From: Argopecten irradians
Taxonomy: Eukaryota; Mollusca; Bivalvia; Pectinida; Pectinidae
DNA: 64,000 nt
Assembly: GCF_041381155.1 (NCBI RefSeq)
Contig: NC_091149.1
Span: 13,470,609-13,534,608 of the forward strand
Reading direction: 5' to 3'
Positions 35,501 through 47,700 of the stretch are shown here, piece after piece. The position numbers and the translations under genes were made by a program. The notes below the pieces were generated by a model. The model was not told where the DNA came from. It ran no database searches and saw only the letters and a program-made list of their open reading frames with translations. Numbering within the stretch: position 1 is the stretch's first letter; each line of letters starts with the position of its first letter.

Positions 35501-38500
35501 ATCTCTAACTCTTGTCTACGCTCTCGATCTCCTACTGTGTTATCAAAATATGAATAACATTTAATCTACTGTGTATGATAGCCTTATAGGGAGCTACCAA
35601 CTAAATGAAACATCGACATTCGAAATGACTTGTGTGTATTATAGATTGAGCCTAGGATAGTATTTTGTCAATGCCAATTTTTGACTTTTTAGTAATTAAT
35701 TTCTAAAGTAAAAACGTTTTCTGACAAGTAATTATCCCTACGTTATAATGACATGAATTTGGAAATCCAGTTATAATTTGGAAATCCAGTTTATAATTTA
35801 TGTTAAAAATATCTAGTGTAATAAGAACCTAGTAATAGTAATAGTTATAAAAACAATAAATATAATTCAATTGATTAAATACTAGATTCAACTTTAACAC
35901 CGTAAAATAAAAGCGTTCAGTTGGATGGTCTCTCAATGTTGATTAAGCATGTAAATACTAACCTGTTTCATATCCTCGAACGATAATATCAGCACGGGTA
36001 CATCCGGATTTTTCTTCTTAAAGTCCATCCATGACTTTATGTGTTGGAACCAGGAATTATAATGCACTATATAATAAAAAAGGTTAAATTATCATGTTTG
36101 GATTTCCAGCAATGTTAATATCTATAATGTGTCTACCTAAAGAAGTATATACTATCCTTTTAGGGTTAGGGTATTAAACACATTGCTTCCATTACTATTT
36201 ATTCAACAAATCTTAGCGAATGGTTCATACCGTATAGCGCTTTCAATTCACGGTGTCAATATTTCGCGCTTTCCTATACGGGGTACATTCGCGGATTTTT
36301 TAAACATTTCGCTGGTGATTACAGTGAATTTCAGTGAAAAAGAGCGGAAATAAAACACTCACGATATCTTATCAGAATAACTTCAATAATTCAACTAAGG
36401 ATTCAGATTGTCACAAAACTAGTAACGGAAAAGGAACCAAGGTTTTAATCTTCAAATGTGGTAATTTGTACAACAGTAAGCACACATGCCAATAATAGTT
36501 ATTTCACTGTCTCATGAAAATGCAATTGAACAATGAATAATTATAAATAATGCCAACATTTATCATAATATTAATTAGCCTAAAAGGTATGTTATCAAAC
36601 ATTTAAAACTCCTGCCTCCTGATTCAAATTTGACTTGTTCATTCGCGTAAGATGATTATTTGTATAAGATATATATGTTTAGCTGAACGTGGTTAGGCAT
36701 AACAGGACGTTGCTAAGCATAATGAGCCATCCTTTTGATTAAATGAGAAATATGTGTAGAACTGAATTTTCATTAGTTACCCCCGCGAATATTATATTTG
36801 TTTTGTCATCACAGTAGTCTTAAGTGGTGGTGAAGACCAAATGTATTTAAAGGCTATTTAACTCTACACTTAATATTCTGTATTTGCATATAACAGAGTT
36901 ATCTACCCTTGCGGGTATGTATTGATTGTGACGTCATGTGTTTGCGAGCGTAACGTCATACTTTTCTGAGAAAACGACCTGACTTGCGCTCACAGAATAA
37001 TGAGCTAAATCTATGATATGCAAAGACGGAAGACATGTACATATATGACAAAGTTGACGCGTATAAATGGTTATAGTCTAAATATATCAAAACAAATGAT
37101 TCGTTTACATATACTCACAATCATGTGTAATGAAAAATTCAACGAAATCTTCCCATGTTCCATTGTAAGTTTTGATGCTTTCAATATTCAGCCGCTTCAC
37201 GAATGTATGCATGGACACAACCGTGTCTTTTGGGTTCCTGTAGATGTAGACAACCTTGCATTTCTTATCTATCACAGTTTGAGGAATATGTTGAGGGTAA
37301 AAATGTGATACGAGGATCCTGGGACTCTTGATGGCTTCTAATTTACTAACGTCTTGAAAGTCCACGGCGGATACATTACCAGTCTTGTATTCCGCCTTTC
37401 CGTTTTGTAACATGTACATAATATCAAAGCCCCAGTGTGTTCCTGAAACGAAATATATATATATTGATGATAATTATAATGATATAGGGCAAAGAAGTAA
37501 TCCTTAACGTTTAGCGTTCGGCATGAAGGGAGTGGGACGACTGGTTTGCCCGTTGTCAGTACATTGTGACCGAGATGGGTGTGCTTCATCGAGATATCAG
37601 TATAAAAGGTAAAAGATTCCTCTATCCCAAAGAGGAACAACAAAACAAGCAGCGCGTATTTCAAACAGAGACCTTTCACGGTAGGTCGACCTTAAATGAC
37701 CATAGCTGCAACTATAACGTTACTTTAATCATCCAAGCAACCTTATAATTAAAATTAATTGTTGAATTTTCAAAGTCAGCGTCTCCCAGAAGACACATAT
37801 AAACCAAACACAGTCACATGAAATATATTTAAAGATGCTCCACCGCCAACAGAGCATAAATGGTATTCATCATTTGAACAATAATCGGTGTTTAATCGTG
37901 TATATATATATGCCTAATTAGCACAAAAATAGCATAAAATAATTTAGTTCGTCTTTGGTGCATGCGCAATCATTACTTCATTCCATATAGGATATAGTGC
38001 CACGAAATTTTTATCGGAATGCAATTAATTATTTTTCATATTTTTAACTTCAAGTAAAATTAGAAGCTCAACTTTTTCAATGGTGGTAATGGTGTAAAGT
38101 AAGTAACTTTTGTAACCGAAGAAAAATAATAAATCGTCTGTTCCTGTTTTTGATAGTGAAAAAATACTATTTGTCAGCGGTGGAGCATCTTAAACAATCG
38201 CAAATGAAAGAAGATGAAAAAAAAACAAATATTAAGGTAAGATGAAACCCGATGGCAGAACCAAGGATAATACAGACTATCGGAAAGTATTTAATGGAAA
38301 CACAGTGTTTCAATACAGTGCTCGTATAAAGTCAGTTCTCCCTAGGTTTGTTGCGGTCAAGGTTATTTGACAAGATAAACATAACTCTACTATGAACAGC
38401 TCAATGTCCTTATAAATAGATAATAGGGCCACAGAAAAATTGGGCAGTTTTAAAGGCAGTCAAGGATAAAACATCTTATTAATCACTAGCCTGCGAAGAT

Positions 38501-38895
38501 ATCATCTGAGGATTACGGGGAGAGCTTTGTCCAACTTCAAAGCAACACAATTAACGGCAATGTAACATTATTCAATTTGTTTGATTTATCAATCTACCAA
38601 CTCGTTTATTGTCACATTACAGAGCTTTACTATGACATAATCAAAGGAACATCGATGATGATTTCATTGTTATGTGGTATTACTCATAATGAAGGACTTG
38701 TTAGATACCGTATATATACTTACCACTTTTAGGAAATGTAGCAAAAAATACATCGCCTTCCTTGTACTTCATATTTTTCACTGCATCAATGTGGTCTTTC
38801 ACGTTTCCTGGTACATTTGGTGGAAAATTAATTCCATCATAACTTTTCACGACGAATACTTCCCCTCCCCTGTCCTTGATCTCACGCAGCTCCAT
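32541..38895 (-). CDS. Cytosolic sulfotransferase (SULT family), complete, 295 aa
   Basis: Five coding exons on the minus strand join in phase: 38895-38724, 37442-37119, 36066-35963, 34734-34560 and 32653-32541. The enzyme transfers sulfate from PAPS to a hydroxyl or amine of a small molecule in the cytosol; the substrate cannot be told from sequence. Family signatures are all present: the 5'-phosphosulfate loop TFPKSGTHW (residues 53-61), the catalytic histidine in VSHFYP (H104), the 3'-phosphate motif [10 protein letters not shown] (R126, S134), [10 protein letters not shown] (about 169-178), LSFEDMK, and the C-terminal FYRKG / VGDWKNWFT (R257-G259), at the same residue numbers as in vertebrate SULT1. 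Length matches the usual 285-305. ATG at 38895 is chosen because it is the first in-frame ATG after a TTCCAG acceptor and gives the normal N-terminal length. MITEs lie in its introns but none breaks an exon. Confidence 0.93.
32738..32945 (-). repeat. Retroposon tail copy, minus orientation
   Basis: CCTATTAATAGCTAGGGTCA near the start is the reverse complement of the TGACCCTGGCTGTTAATAGG tail motif of the retroposon family seen at 43390-43880. It lies in intron 4 of the sulfotransferase gene. Confidence 0.6.
32953..33493. mobile_element. Foldback-type MITE with about 75-bp inverted ends
   Basis: The left end (ATACTCTGGCCCTAACACCA, then TTAGACATTATGACAG) and the right end (CTGCCATAATGTCTAAGTCT, then GTTAGGGGTAGAGTAT) are inverted over about 75 bp with a handful of mismatches. 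Each end itself contains a shorter palindrome around GGCCCTAA. Non-coding; in sulfotransferase intron 4. Confidence 0.75.
34074..34395. mobile_element. MITE of the CTCCAGGGGTTAC family, fullest copy
   Basis: Left: TCTCGATACTACAGGGGTTA then CTATCACTGACATTATATC and CCTGGACTATCTCATAG. Right: ATGAGATAGTCCAGGGGTGG then TAGTGATAGTAACC and GTGTATCGAGGA. The two ends are inverted over about 70 bp. It lies in sulfotransferase intron 4. Confidence 0.8.
36885..37010. repeat. Half copy of the TGACGTCA foldback MITE
   Basis: TTTGCATATAACAGAGTTAT, TACCCTTGCGGGTATGTATTG and TGACGTCATGTG match the left half of the element at 62799-62969. The copy places a TGACGTCA site about 100 bp on the 3' side of sulfotransferase exon 2. 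Confidence 0.65.
37500..37745 (+). repeat. Retroposon copy
   Basis: GTTTGCCCGTTGTCAGTACA, TTGTGACCGAGATGGGTGTG and CTTAAATGACCATAGCTGC match the family copy at 43390-43880. It lies in sulfotransferase intron 1. Confidence 0.7.
37833..38190. mobile_element. TAA-flanked MITE (Tourist/Harbinger-like), 358 bp
   Basis: Ends AGATGCTCCACCGC and GCGGTGGAGCATCT are perfect inverted repeats flanked by TAA (37830-37832 and 38191-38193). A 3-bp TWA duplication is typical of Harbinger-type MITEs. A degraded inverted copy is at 6435-6661. The ends do not match the Harbinger element at 6957-9532, so its transposase source is not in this window. Confidence 0.8.
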
Positions 38896-39373
38896 GACCA
38901 AGAATTAAAAAATGCTCTGGAACCAGAAATAATAACGTTGATTAATGACATCCAACACCATAATCTGTATCATATGTGTATCTAAAAGGTACATACCCTT
39001 ACCAAAACGAATTCTATTTTTTAATACAACCTAAAACGAATTTGTTCATTTTAAATGAACGTTAATAGTTATTAATTTACCGTTGATATAACACTTTAAC
39101 ACTCCATGAAAAGTTATAAACAGGTAAATCAAGTGATATTTTTCATAACGCAGGTCGACTTATGTTCCCAACGCCGTCCCAATTACCGCGCTGTATTGGA
39201 ATAACACTACGCCATGTGTCACACCAGCGAAATGAACATTGGAGCTCATAGTTAGCATAGACTCCCACTGGGAACCTTGAAGCTATAGATAGAATAACGC
39301 TATATTTGTTATCAATGTAGATTTAATGTTTGATTTGGAAAATTACTGTTGTTATGTTGATTTTTATGTTAAC

Positions 39374-39556
39374 TAGAAGGAATATACGTAACCGGCCTAC
39401 TATTCTTTTCCGCCGGTATGTTAACATTGGATTTTTTGTTAACGTATTCATTGAGATATAAGGTCGAACATGTACGAATGTAGCTGCAGTATTGTAGCTC
39501 AAAAGACTTTTAGACCGACCGAAAGGTACAGTAGGCCGGGCATGTATATTCGTTCC
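39374..39556. mobile_element. MITE with GGAATATACGTAACCGGCC ends
   Basis: GAAGGAATATACGTAACCGG at the left and CCGGGCATGTATATTCGTTC at the right are inverted with a few mismatches. A half copy is at 2411-2455. It lies upstream of the sulfotransferase coding exons. Confidence 0.65.
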
Positions 39557-40372
39557 AGTACCAATGTATTCGTGTGGTTTTAAAGTATAGATTTTAGTTA
39601 TATGTGCCATATCTGGTTGAAAAATTTGACCTGATGTATTTTCTTCAGAATAACTACATTTAACATGCATATGTTACATATTCCTTATACGTTATATGCA
39701 GTCAGCCATTTAAGATATAATTTTAATATAACAGCACAAAACCACGTACACATTGACCTCAACATAGGTTCGTCTCATTTTGAATGTGTTTAAACATGTT
39801 TAATAAATGTGCAAGTTTACCTCATTGTTTTCATCTATGTAAAAGGTAATTATCACATTCGCTTATTTAAAATAATCAAATCATCACCAAAATTTGTAAA
39901 CAGGAAAACTGTCTTCATGTGAACTCCGATCAAGTTTAGGTCAATTTTACCCGAAAATATCAACAACAGTAAACTCGGGATAGTTTGCTCTGAGCGGGAC
40001 TTAACATTGACCTTAAATTGTATTATCAAGTTTAAAATAAACGTCGTGATAAAGATCCTCTTCTAATTTAAATCATCTTTATGTTGCTTTTGGGTCAAAA
40101 TACAAAGTTGTTTTGCCTGTGCAATATTCTCACATGCATATTGGACGAATAGTGGTGATAATAACTGAAATATTTTATCACTACACATAATCGAGGAATA
40201 AATGATACGGCTATATTTTATTTTAATTCATTGTTCTGTCACAAAAGCAGTATTATTTATAAAGCCTGCGCATTGAACCTTTTTCTATGTGAATAATAAA
40301 TCAATAACATGGCACAGTTCATCACACTGTGGTTTGCTATTTAAAATATGATATATAAAAGTTAGAACTCAC

Positions 40373-40400
40373 CTCTCTGCTAGTCCTAGCTTTAAACTAC
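40373..40400 (-). other. Probable non-coding first exon of the sulfotransferase
   Basis: On the minus strand, sequence ending AGCAGAGAG is followed by GTGAGT (40372-40367), and a TATA-like box stands 25-30 bases upstream of its likely start. The first coding exon at 38895 is preceded by a TTCCAG acceptor, which needs such an upstream exon. The start of the exon is approximate. Confidence 0.45.
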
Positions 40401-40420
40401 AGTGTCTCTCAGACGTTTAT

Positions 40421-40428
40421 TTTATATA
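40421..40428 (-). promoter_or_regulatory. TATA box, probable sulfotransferase promoter
   Basis: TATATAAAATAAA on the minus strand lies about 48 bases before a good donor, the right geometry for a short leader exon. No other gene on this strand is nearby. Confidence 0.45.
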
Positions 40429-40696
40429 CGTGGGAAGCGCTGCAAAACCTCTAATATTCTAAATATTGACCCCACGCCGGGACAAGTCGTGTTATAGATA
40501 TTGACCCTCATTCGGGCTGCTCCCCGACACTAGTGTGCATTTCACTAGTGTGTATTCGGATAACCTCTTGTCAGATTTCGTCAGTGATTGTTTCATTATG
40601 TCAACAGCAACACATGTAGCACACGTGTGGACTGCACGCATACCTTCTGCCTGCCTTTTCCAGACACGAATTATTCTGTCATGTATAATAATAAAA

Positions 40697-40778
40697 TCTT
40701 CAACGTTCTGTCATCATCTTAAGTCAGATTTCTTCACTTTCAACGTTCTGTCATCATCCTAAATCAGATTTCTTCACC
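40697..40778. repeat. Tandem duplication of about 40 bp
   Basis: TTCAACGTTCTGTCATCATC and AGTCAGATTTCTTCAC occur twice with small differences. Confidence 0.8.
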
Positions 40779-40799
40779 TAGATTGTATATATATATATG

Positions 40800-43075
40800 G
40801 GAGGTGGCTTCATCACACCGTGTTTCACCCTCGTTCACCCTCGTTCGCACTATATGATGTCTTTGGCATGTTATTTATGTGCCCCACCTTTACGCGAGAA
40901 AATGAAAATATTTGCATTCAATTGGTGAAAATAGATATACGGCCATCCAAGAGATGAGTCATTTTTCGCCAATACCTTGTTGACTCATTTTCTCTTGAGC
41001 AAACAGAGCTTGCTGGCTCTACAAGTGTGGGGAAGTTATTTTAGAAGTAAAGTGAAAAAAAATGTATATATCAACATTTTCGTGTGTTGTTTCAAGTATG
41101 GGGTTCATGTTATGATGATTCCAGATTATAATCTATATATGTAACTCTCGTTTCATTTGTGACATTCTACAGGTAGATAAAAATTTTATCACATTACACC
41201 TGATTATTTGCATATATCATTATCTGTCATTGACATACATTTAAGACGATATATATATAGTTCATGCGTTGGTTGTATACATGCTGTTGTAGACCTTAAT
41301 TATCAAATGAACTTTGCTAGATATATTGACACATCACCGAAGGAAACAATTATTGTAATATATTTGTGTTTGTAAACGCTCATGACCTTTCTGAAACGGT
41401 TTTGAAATGTAAAACGAGATTAATAATTTTGTAAAGTCATAAAAGTTATTAGCTTACTGTTAATACTATACGTATCATCACCTTCGGCGATCATTAAGTT
41501 AAATAAATCAAATGTTAATTTTCATGAAGCGGGTCATCTTATGTTTACCGCCATCTTATTGAATGTAATTACCGCGCTTTAGTTGACTATCACTGCGGTA
41601 GACTGCAAAACAGAGAAATGAATCTTCACTGCCAACATTTGTTTGAAATTCGTTGTTCTTATTCTTCTCTGTGAACTCCGTATGACTAATGCAAGTCCTG
41701 CCAGGGTTCAAAAGTCCTCCAAGAATTAAAAATACTAATCCATCTTTCAGAAAGCTGGTCCCATTCGACCAATTACGTAAGGAAATGTCCTTAATTGATA
41801 AGAATCACTTTATGTTTGTAAATAATGTCATATTATTTATATTTATGTAACTCTTTACATAATTATTTATTATAATTTGTAAACAAAGGGTTTCTAATCG
41901 GACGTTAAAATATTAAAACCAAAATAAAGAGTTTCAACTGTGTTTACCTCAAATCAAATCTGTTTGTTTGTTTGTTTGTTTTTGCTCCTTTTTTTTTTTT
42001 GTAATTTCAAACAATAATAACGCATGCCCATGCAGGCTATATATTCTCTGTAAGTCCATCTTATTCGCGAGCATTTAAGTTACAGAAAATCTACTTGCTC
42101 GCGGACATATCGAAGTTGAATTCCCAACGAATACAAACTTTTACTTTATAAAATATTCTCACAACAGTAGTATGTTAGAAACACTAGGGGGACCTCTCCT
42201 ATCATCGAAAACAGGCTAATCAGGGGTCGCATTCCTTATATACTACGCTCATGTGTCAAAAACAGCTATGCTATAACTGCGTGTCGTCCAAAAAATCGGG
42301 CAACAGGTCGCTAAGGCTATATAAGCCTCTGTTAATGTAGTTTTTACTCCAGCACATCGGAACACTCTGCTGTGTGGATGTACAAAAATATTATAATCGA
42401 CCAAAGACAAAACTTCTGGGTGAACATTACCTAGTATGCATCAACATATGGAGAAAAAAGGAGTAGTAGTTTTAGCACCATACAAACATAATGTAAACCG
42501 CACATGGAGAGATAACTTTTATTTAACTGCGGTATTACAGTGTAAGAGTGATGTGCTTTTCTATTTACATAGTTTTTACTAGTGCTACACCCACAAAATA
42601 CGACAAGATATCGTTACTGGGATATATGAATAGATACGCCTGTGACGTGTGACATGCTCCCGGGTACATAGGTCGCATTTGCTATAATGGCACCAATAAA
42701 AATAATATTCATAAAGGAGGGGTATCACTTTGGACAGTTTTACGACCACTAATTGATAGGCAAAATATGTTGCATGCAGATACCTCAGCTCTGATTGAGT
42801 GGCAGTAAAACGGTCCACTGTTATATCCCTCCTTTGTTCACCATTGGACCTAGTGAGTTAGTCATATGAGCTCTTGAAGAGAGAAACCAAAATTTTCGAT
42901 CATTCATAATACTACAGCAATTAACAACCTATGTGTAGCCAAGGGTAATTAAACATCAATATTAATATATGAGACTAAGTATATCACGTCTACAATTTTG
43001 CTAGAATTGTAATATTATGATTTTTTAAAGCTTTTCTAGGTTTACTATATCGGCATCAAGACTTTTTTTATCGTC
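40800..43075. other. Intergenic stretch; (TTTG)n microsatellite
   Basis: No gene recognised. A (TTTG)n run lies at about 41959-41983, followed by a T-run at 41991-42000. Short open frames have no recognisable motif. Confidence 0.5.
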
Positions 43076-43079
43076 AGTG

Positions 43080-43270
43080 AATTTTACATGTCGGCTTATA
43101 AAGCCTATCATTTTGTTCCCTGGCGTCATGCTTCAGTGAGATAGCACTATAAAAACACCATGCAAATATACCAGAGCCTCTCGAAATTTAAACATTCACA
43201 GACTTAGCGCATTGCACACACGGGAGACCGTCCTCATATGACCTTAGCTGCTAATAGGACGTCAAATCTA
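43080..43270 (+). repeat. Truncated retroposon copy
   Basis: CATGCTTCAGTGAGATAGCA, GAGACCGTCCTCATATGACC and GCTGCTAATAGGACGTCAAA match the 3' half of the copy at 43390-43880. Confidence 0.65.
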
Positions 43271-43389
43271 CCAAACGGTTATCTTTTTACATGGCAACTG
43301 ATAAAACCAAGGTTCTTGTAGAGTAGATTGCTTTACTTGTCTTATCTTAAGCACCTATTCCCTTTATGCTATGAACTTTTCTCTTCAGA

Positions 43390-43880
43390 CGTTATACTAA
43401 CACGATTTGGGTCTTTTTAAGCACACCGAAATTGTGCCACTTTAACACGGTTTTTGGTTCTCCCTTGACACCGCCTCACTTTTGGCCTTTGTTTGAGCGC
43501 TCGTCCCTGTGAGGAAGGCTCTGGTTTCTGTCCCCTGGCCGAGACACACCAAAGTCTATAAAAGTGGTAGTTTCTGCTCCTGCTTAGCGCTCAGCATAAC
43601 GGGAGTTTGACGACTGGTTTGTCCGTTGTCAATATAATGTGACCGGGTGGGGTGTGCTGCTTGGTGTCTTCGGCGGCATGCTTCAGTGATATAGCACTAT
43701 AAAAAGGGTAACAGTTCCACTATACCAGAAGACACAACATGAATATACCGCAGTCTCCCAAAACACGCACCTCGCACAACATACACGCAACACACTGCAT
43801 ACATGGGAGGCCGTCCTTACATGGCCCTGGCTGTTTATACGACGTTAACTAATCAAACAAACAAACAAACAAACAAAAAC
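43390..43880 (+). mobile_element. Retroposon (SINE-like) with (AAAC)n tail
   Basis: The fullest copy of a family found at least six times in this window. It contains ATAATGTGACCGGGTGGGGT, GGCGGCATGCTTCAGTG and GGCCGTCCTTACATGGCCCT, then GGCTGTTTATACGACGTTAA, and ends in (CAAA)n. The 3' tail motif and simple-repeat end are typical of target-primed reverse transcription. No coding capacity. Confidence 0.7.
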
Positions 43881-43949
43881 ACGGTTTTTGGACATCCTAG
43901 CGATGATCACAAGAATCTGATCTTCAGCTAAAGAAATGTAATATTATAA

Positions 43950-44140
43950 TAAACTAGTTGGTTGCTTGTTTTATTTGCGTCCTATTAACAGCCAGGGTCA
44001 TTTTAAGAAGGAATACCCTATATGTAATGTGTTTGTATAAATGTCTGTATATTTTGGGAGGATGCTGTATGTTCGTGTTGTGTCTTTTTTCGATAGTGGC
44101 AGTTCACTTTATTTGCACGAGATTAACTTTCTTCATCAGT
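43950..44140 (-). repeat. Retroposon tail copy, minus orientation
   Basis: GCGTCCTATTAACAGCCAGG and GTCATTTTAAGAAGG are the reverse complement of the family tail motif. Confidence 0.6.
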
Positions 44141-44715
44141 CAATTCAAGCAACAAAATTGACAATCAATCCTTAAATGAATTAAACTCGATTACTATTTT
44201 ATCAAATGATGATGGTATCCTAAAAAAACATCAAGCTAGACATTGATATCCATCATATCATGTAAAACGTCTCATACTTCATATCATTAAATTGATATAT
44301 TTATATAAAAACGCCTTTATCATATCTTATCAGTTTTATCATGGCCATTTAAACGTATTAATCATAAAATCGATTATAAATAAATCAAAAGAAATGTACC
44401 TCATATTTCCCAAGCGAAAGAAAACGTTCATCTTCTGACAGATTCGATTGCATACCTCTGATCTGATAACGATGCGTTAAAAACATAGACTGCATTTACC
44501 AATTTTAGATAAATTACCAGGTAATTACCTAGGACATAACATAGATGTTGTTCAATCCAAAATCAATTAATTTTGAAATAAAACTTTGTTGAATTTAAAC
44601 ATAAGACATTCATATCAAAATGTATAAACAAATGTGTCGTATTAATGTTGATAAAGTCGACTATTTCCCCGAGATAGAGCGATTGGCGAAGTTCTACCAC
44701 GTTTTGGAATTGCTA

Positions 44716-44725
44716 CATGTATATA
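44716..44725 (+). promoter_or_regulatory. Possible TATA box of the small secreted-peptide gene
   Basis: TGTATATAGG lies about 75 bases before the ATG at 44797, which would give a leader of about 45 bases. Confidence 0.4.
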
Positions 44726-44796
44726 GGTCTAACTGATAAGGACATTCTACGCTGTTTAGAACAAGACAGATCATCGTCACGTAAACAGCTGGAAAA

Positions 44797-47700
44797 ATGG
44801 ATCGTTTTCTGATTATCCTAACACTTACAGTTGTGTTTGGTGCTGGTAAGTATGATGGGCTTTTATTTATAACGATATATTCTTCACATGAGTAAAAAAA
44901 CAAAAAAACAAAAAACAACAAAAAACAGAATGGAATATTTTATTTCTATCACTGACCTTGTACACATGGCTCAGGTGCTGGTCCGGTTTCAAGACAGGCT
45001 TAGTTTTTAGACGCTTTAAACATTTTTATATTCATTTTTACGTAACGGAAATTTTTCTTGCTGCATTTATATTGTAAAACATGTAATGAATGCAAGTTTT
45101 TGTGAAACCTCCCTCGTAGACATCGAAAGTGTTTTTTATTTTCATTGTTGAAGTTAATTAATATGAGATGTTTACCTCTAATAGTGTTTCATAACTGTAT
45201 TCATGTATATATGGACTGCATACGTTTTTATATACCAAAATAAAGGGAAGCAACTCTGGTAGATCTATGTAGAATGTAAACTTGATATGGATTTATATCA
45301 ATAATATGATGGCTGGTTACGACAATTTAGGAATGGTGTTTATATATATAGCGTAATGTTACTTAGTGCAATTACAACTGATGAAACTAGAAAAGATGAT
45401 ATGTCATGTCTAATATACCGCATCTGATTACAATTTCTATGAGGACATGCCAAAACTATTGATTTATGGTGCTCCATGAATTAACTTCTAAAGAAGAAAG
45501 TCTATCACTTTCGTTCTAAGATAAAGAATAACAGAAAAATAACAAAGGAAATGTCTTTGTACAGCTAGCAGTTCAATATTAACACATTTAATTAGACACG
45601 TTTTAAGTAATTTGTAATCTAATGACACCTTCATGTTCTTTCTATCAACATATGCTACTTGTATCGGCTTTTACTTAACATATATCAAACTTGCATTGAT
45701 ATATTTGACTGTTAATACCCAAAAAATAGCAACTTCAAAGAAGAAACAAATTATTTTGAGTTTCTTTTGGTACTTCTGAGCTGAACATCATATCTTCTAA
45801 AACGGTAATGAGTAACGCAGCTCTACGACATTTCAATTCAGAATGAAGCTATTTATTTTTAACTATATTTAAGATTATACATGTACGTTTCTTCTTCTTT
45901 CACTGATGAAAGTTAAGCGGCAATATCCATTATTTGCGAACGAAATCATGAAAATATCAAACCGCAAACATTATCGATTATACAGCAAGTTAAGACTAAG
46001 AAAAATTGTAATTCCAATTTTTTCAAATTTTATAGCTATGGTATACTCCCAGCTGATTACACCTTTCCAGATATGTGAGATGAAATGCTTCCGGGACAAA
46101 AACCTCCCAAGTGGCGTTACTTTCGAAAACGACGAGGCTGCATCATGTCGGGACTACTGCTTGAAACATGCGTGAGTACCATGACCAATCGGACTTCTTT
46201 GGTATGACCATCCTCGATATTTCAGGTGTTACTATCACTGTCTTTATATCACCCCTGGAATATTTCATAAGACTGAAGGTTTATGTGTCACAACTGATGA
46301 GAAATGATATTGTCCTTACTGTGGCTTTGAAGTTCGGCGTCGCTGTCGATGTAAACTTCAAATGAAATTTATTTTTTCTCTGCAGATGAGAAGGTAGTGT
46401 TGGTACTATAGTATACATCAAAACTAGTGAAAATATATATTATAAATAAATTGGTAAAATAAAGAGAGATATATGATAACAACAAATCTTTTGATGACTT
46501 TTATAAACAAATATACATTTTTTGTAATTTGATCAACATAGCCACGAGCAAGCTAATAGCCTTCAAATAACGAATTTCCCAGTATCTTATTATTCTGGAA
46601 GTTAACACTACCCGTCTTTACACGAGCGAGACTGGAGTTTCAGATCTAGAAACGAATCTGATACATGTATTTCATCTCACATGATACATTGATGTAAGCA
46701 ATTTTAGACCAATATCTGCTTTACCAATACTTTCAAAAATTCTCGAAAAGCATGTTCACTGCACTTTTTATAAATACCTTTCTGATAACCATCTTATTGT
46801 ATCAACACAGTCAGGTTTCCTTCAAAATCACTCCTGTGAAACTGCACTGTAAATATTGTCAATTCGTGGGCAAAGAATATAGATGATGGTTTTAGCACAG
46901 GTGTTATATTAGTCGATTTTAAAAAGGCCTTTGACCTTGTAGATCATGATGTTTTATTACAGAAGATGAGCATGTATAAATTACACGGTGTACCTCAAGG
47001 GTCAATTTTAGGTCCCCTTATGTTTTTAATGTTTGTTAATGACCTGCCGTTACATGTTTCGTCTGCTACAGACATGTATGCAGATGATTCTACTCTATCT
47101 GCTGTTGGTAACACACCGGATAGCATACGTGAAGTTCTGCAATCAGACTTAGATAATGTTAGTGTCTGGTGTACAGAAAACAAAATGTTGTTGAATGTCA
47201 AAAAAACTAAATGCATGTACATTTGCTCTCAACGAAAGCAACGTAGAAATTGTGTAAATCTTAATTTATCTTTGTGTGGTGAACCATTGGAACAAGTAAG
47301 AAATGAGAAATTACTTGGTGTTCACATAGATGATTGTCTTACATGGGTAAATCATGTCACAGCTATTTTATCTAAAATAAGACAAAGATTAGGCTTACTA
47401 CGACGTACTAGTCCATATTTACCCATGGACGGGAAATTGAAATTTTTTGACTCGTGTGTGTTTCCACATTTTTTATACTGTAGTACCGTATGGTCAGGAT
47501 GCAACTAAAATCTGATGGGCAAGCTTCTCAAGGCCCAGAAGCAGGCAGCTAGGCTTATTTTAGGTGCACCATATGATACACCATATCAAGATATGTTTTA
47601 CTGCCTTAAATGGATGTCCTTAGACAAATATTTTAAATTCAGAAGACGTTGTATGTTACATAAATGTTTTAACCAGAATGTACCTGAATACTTATCAGAA

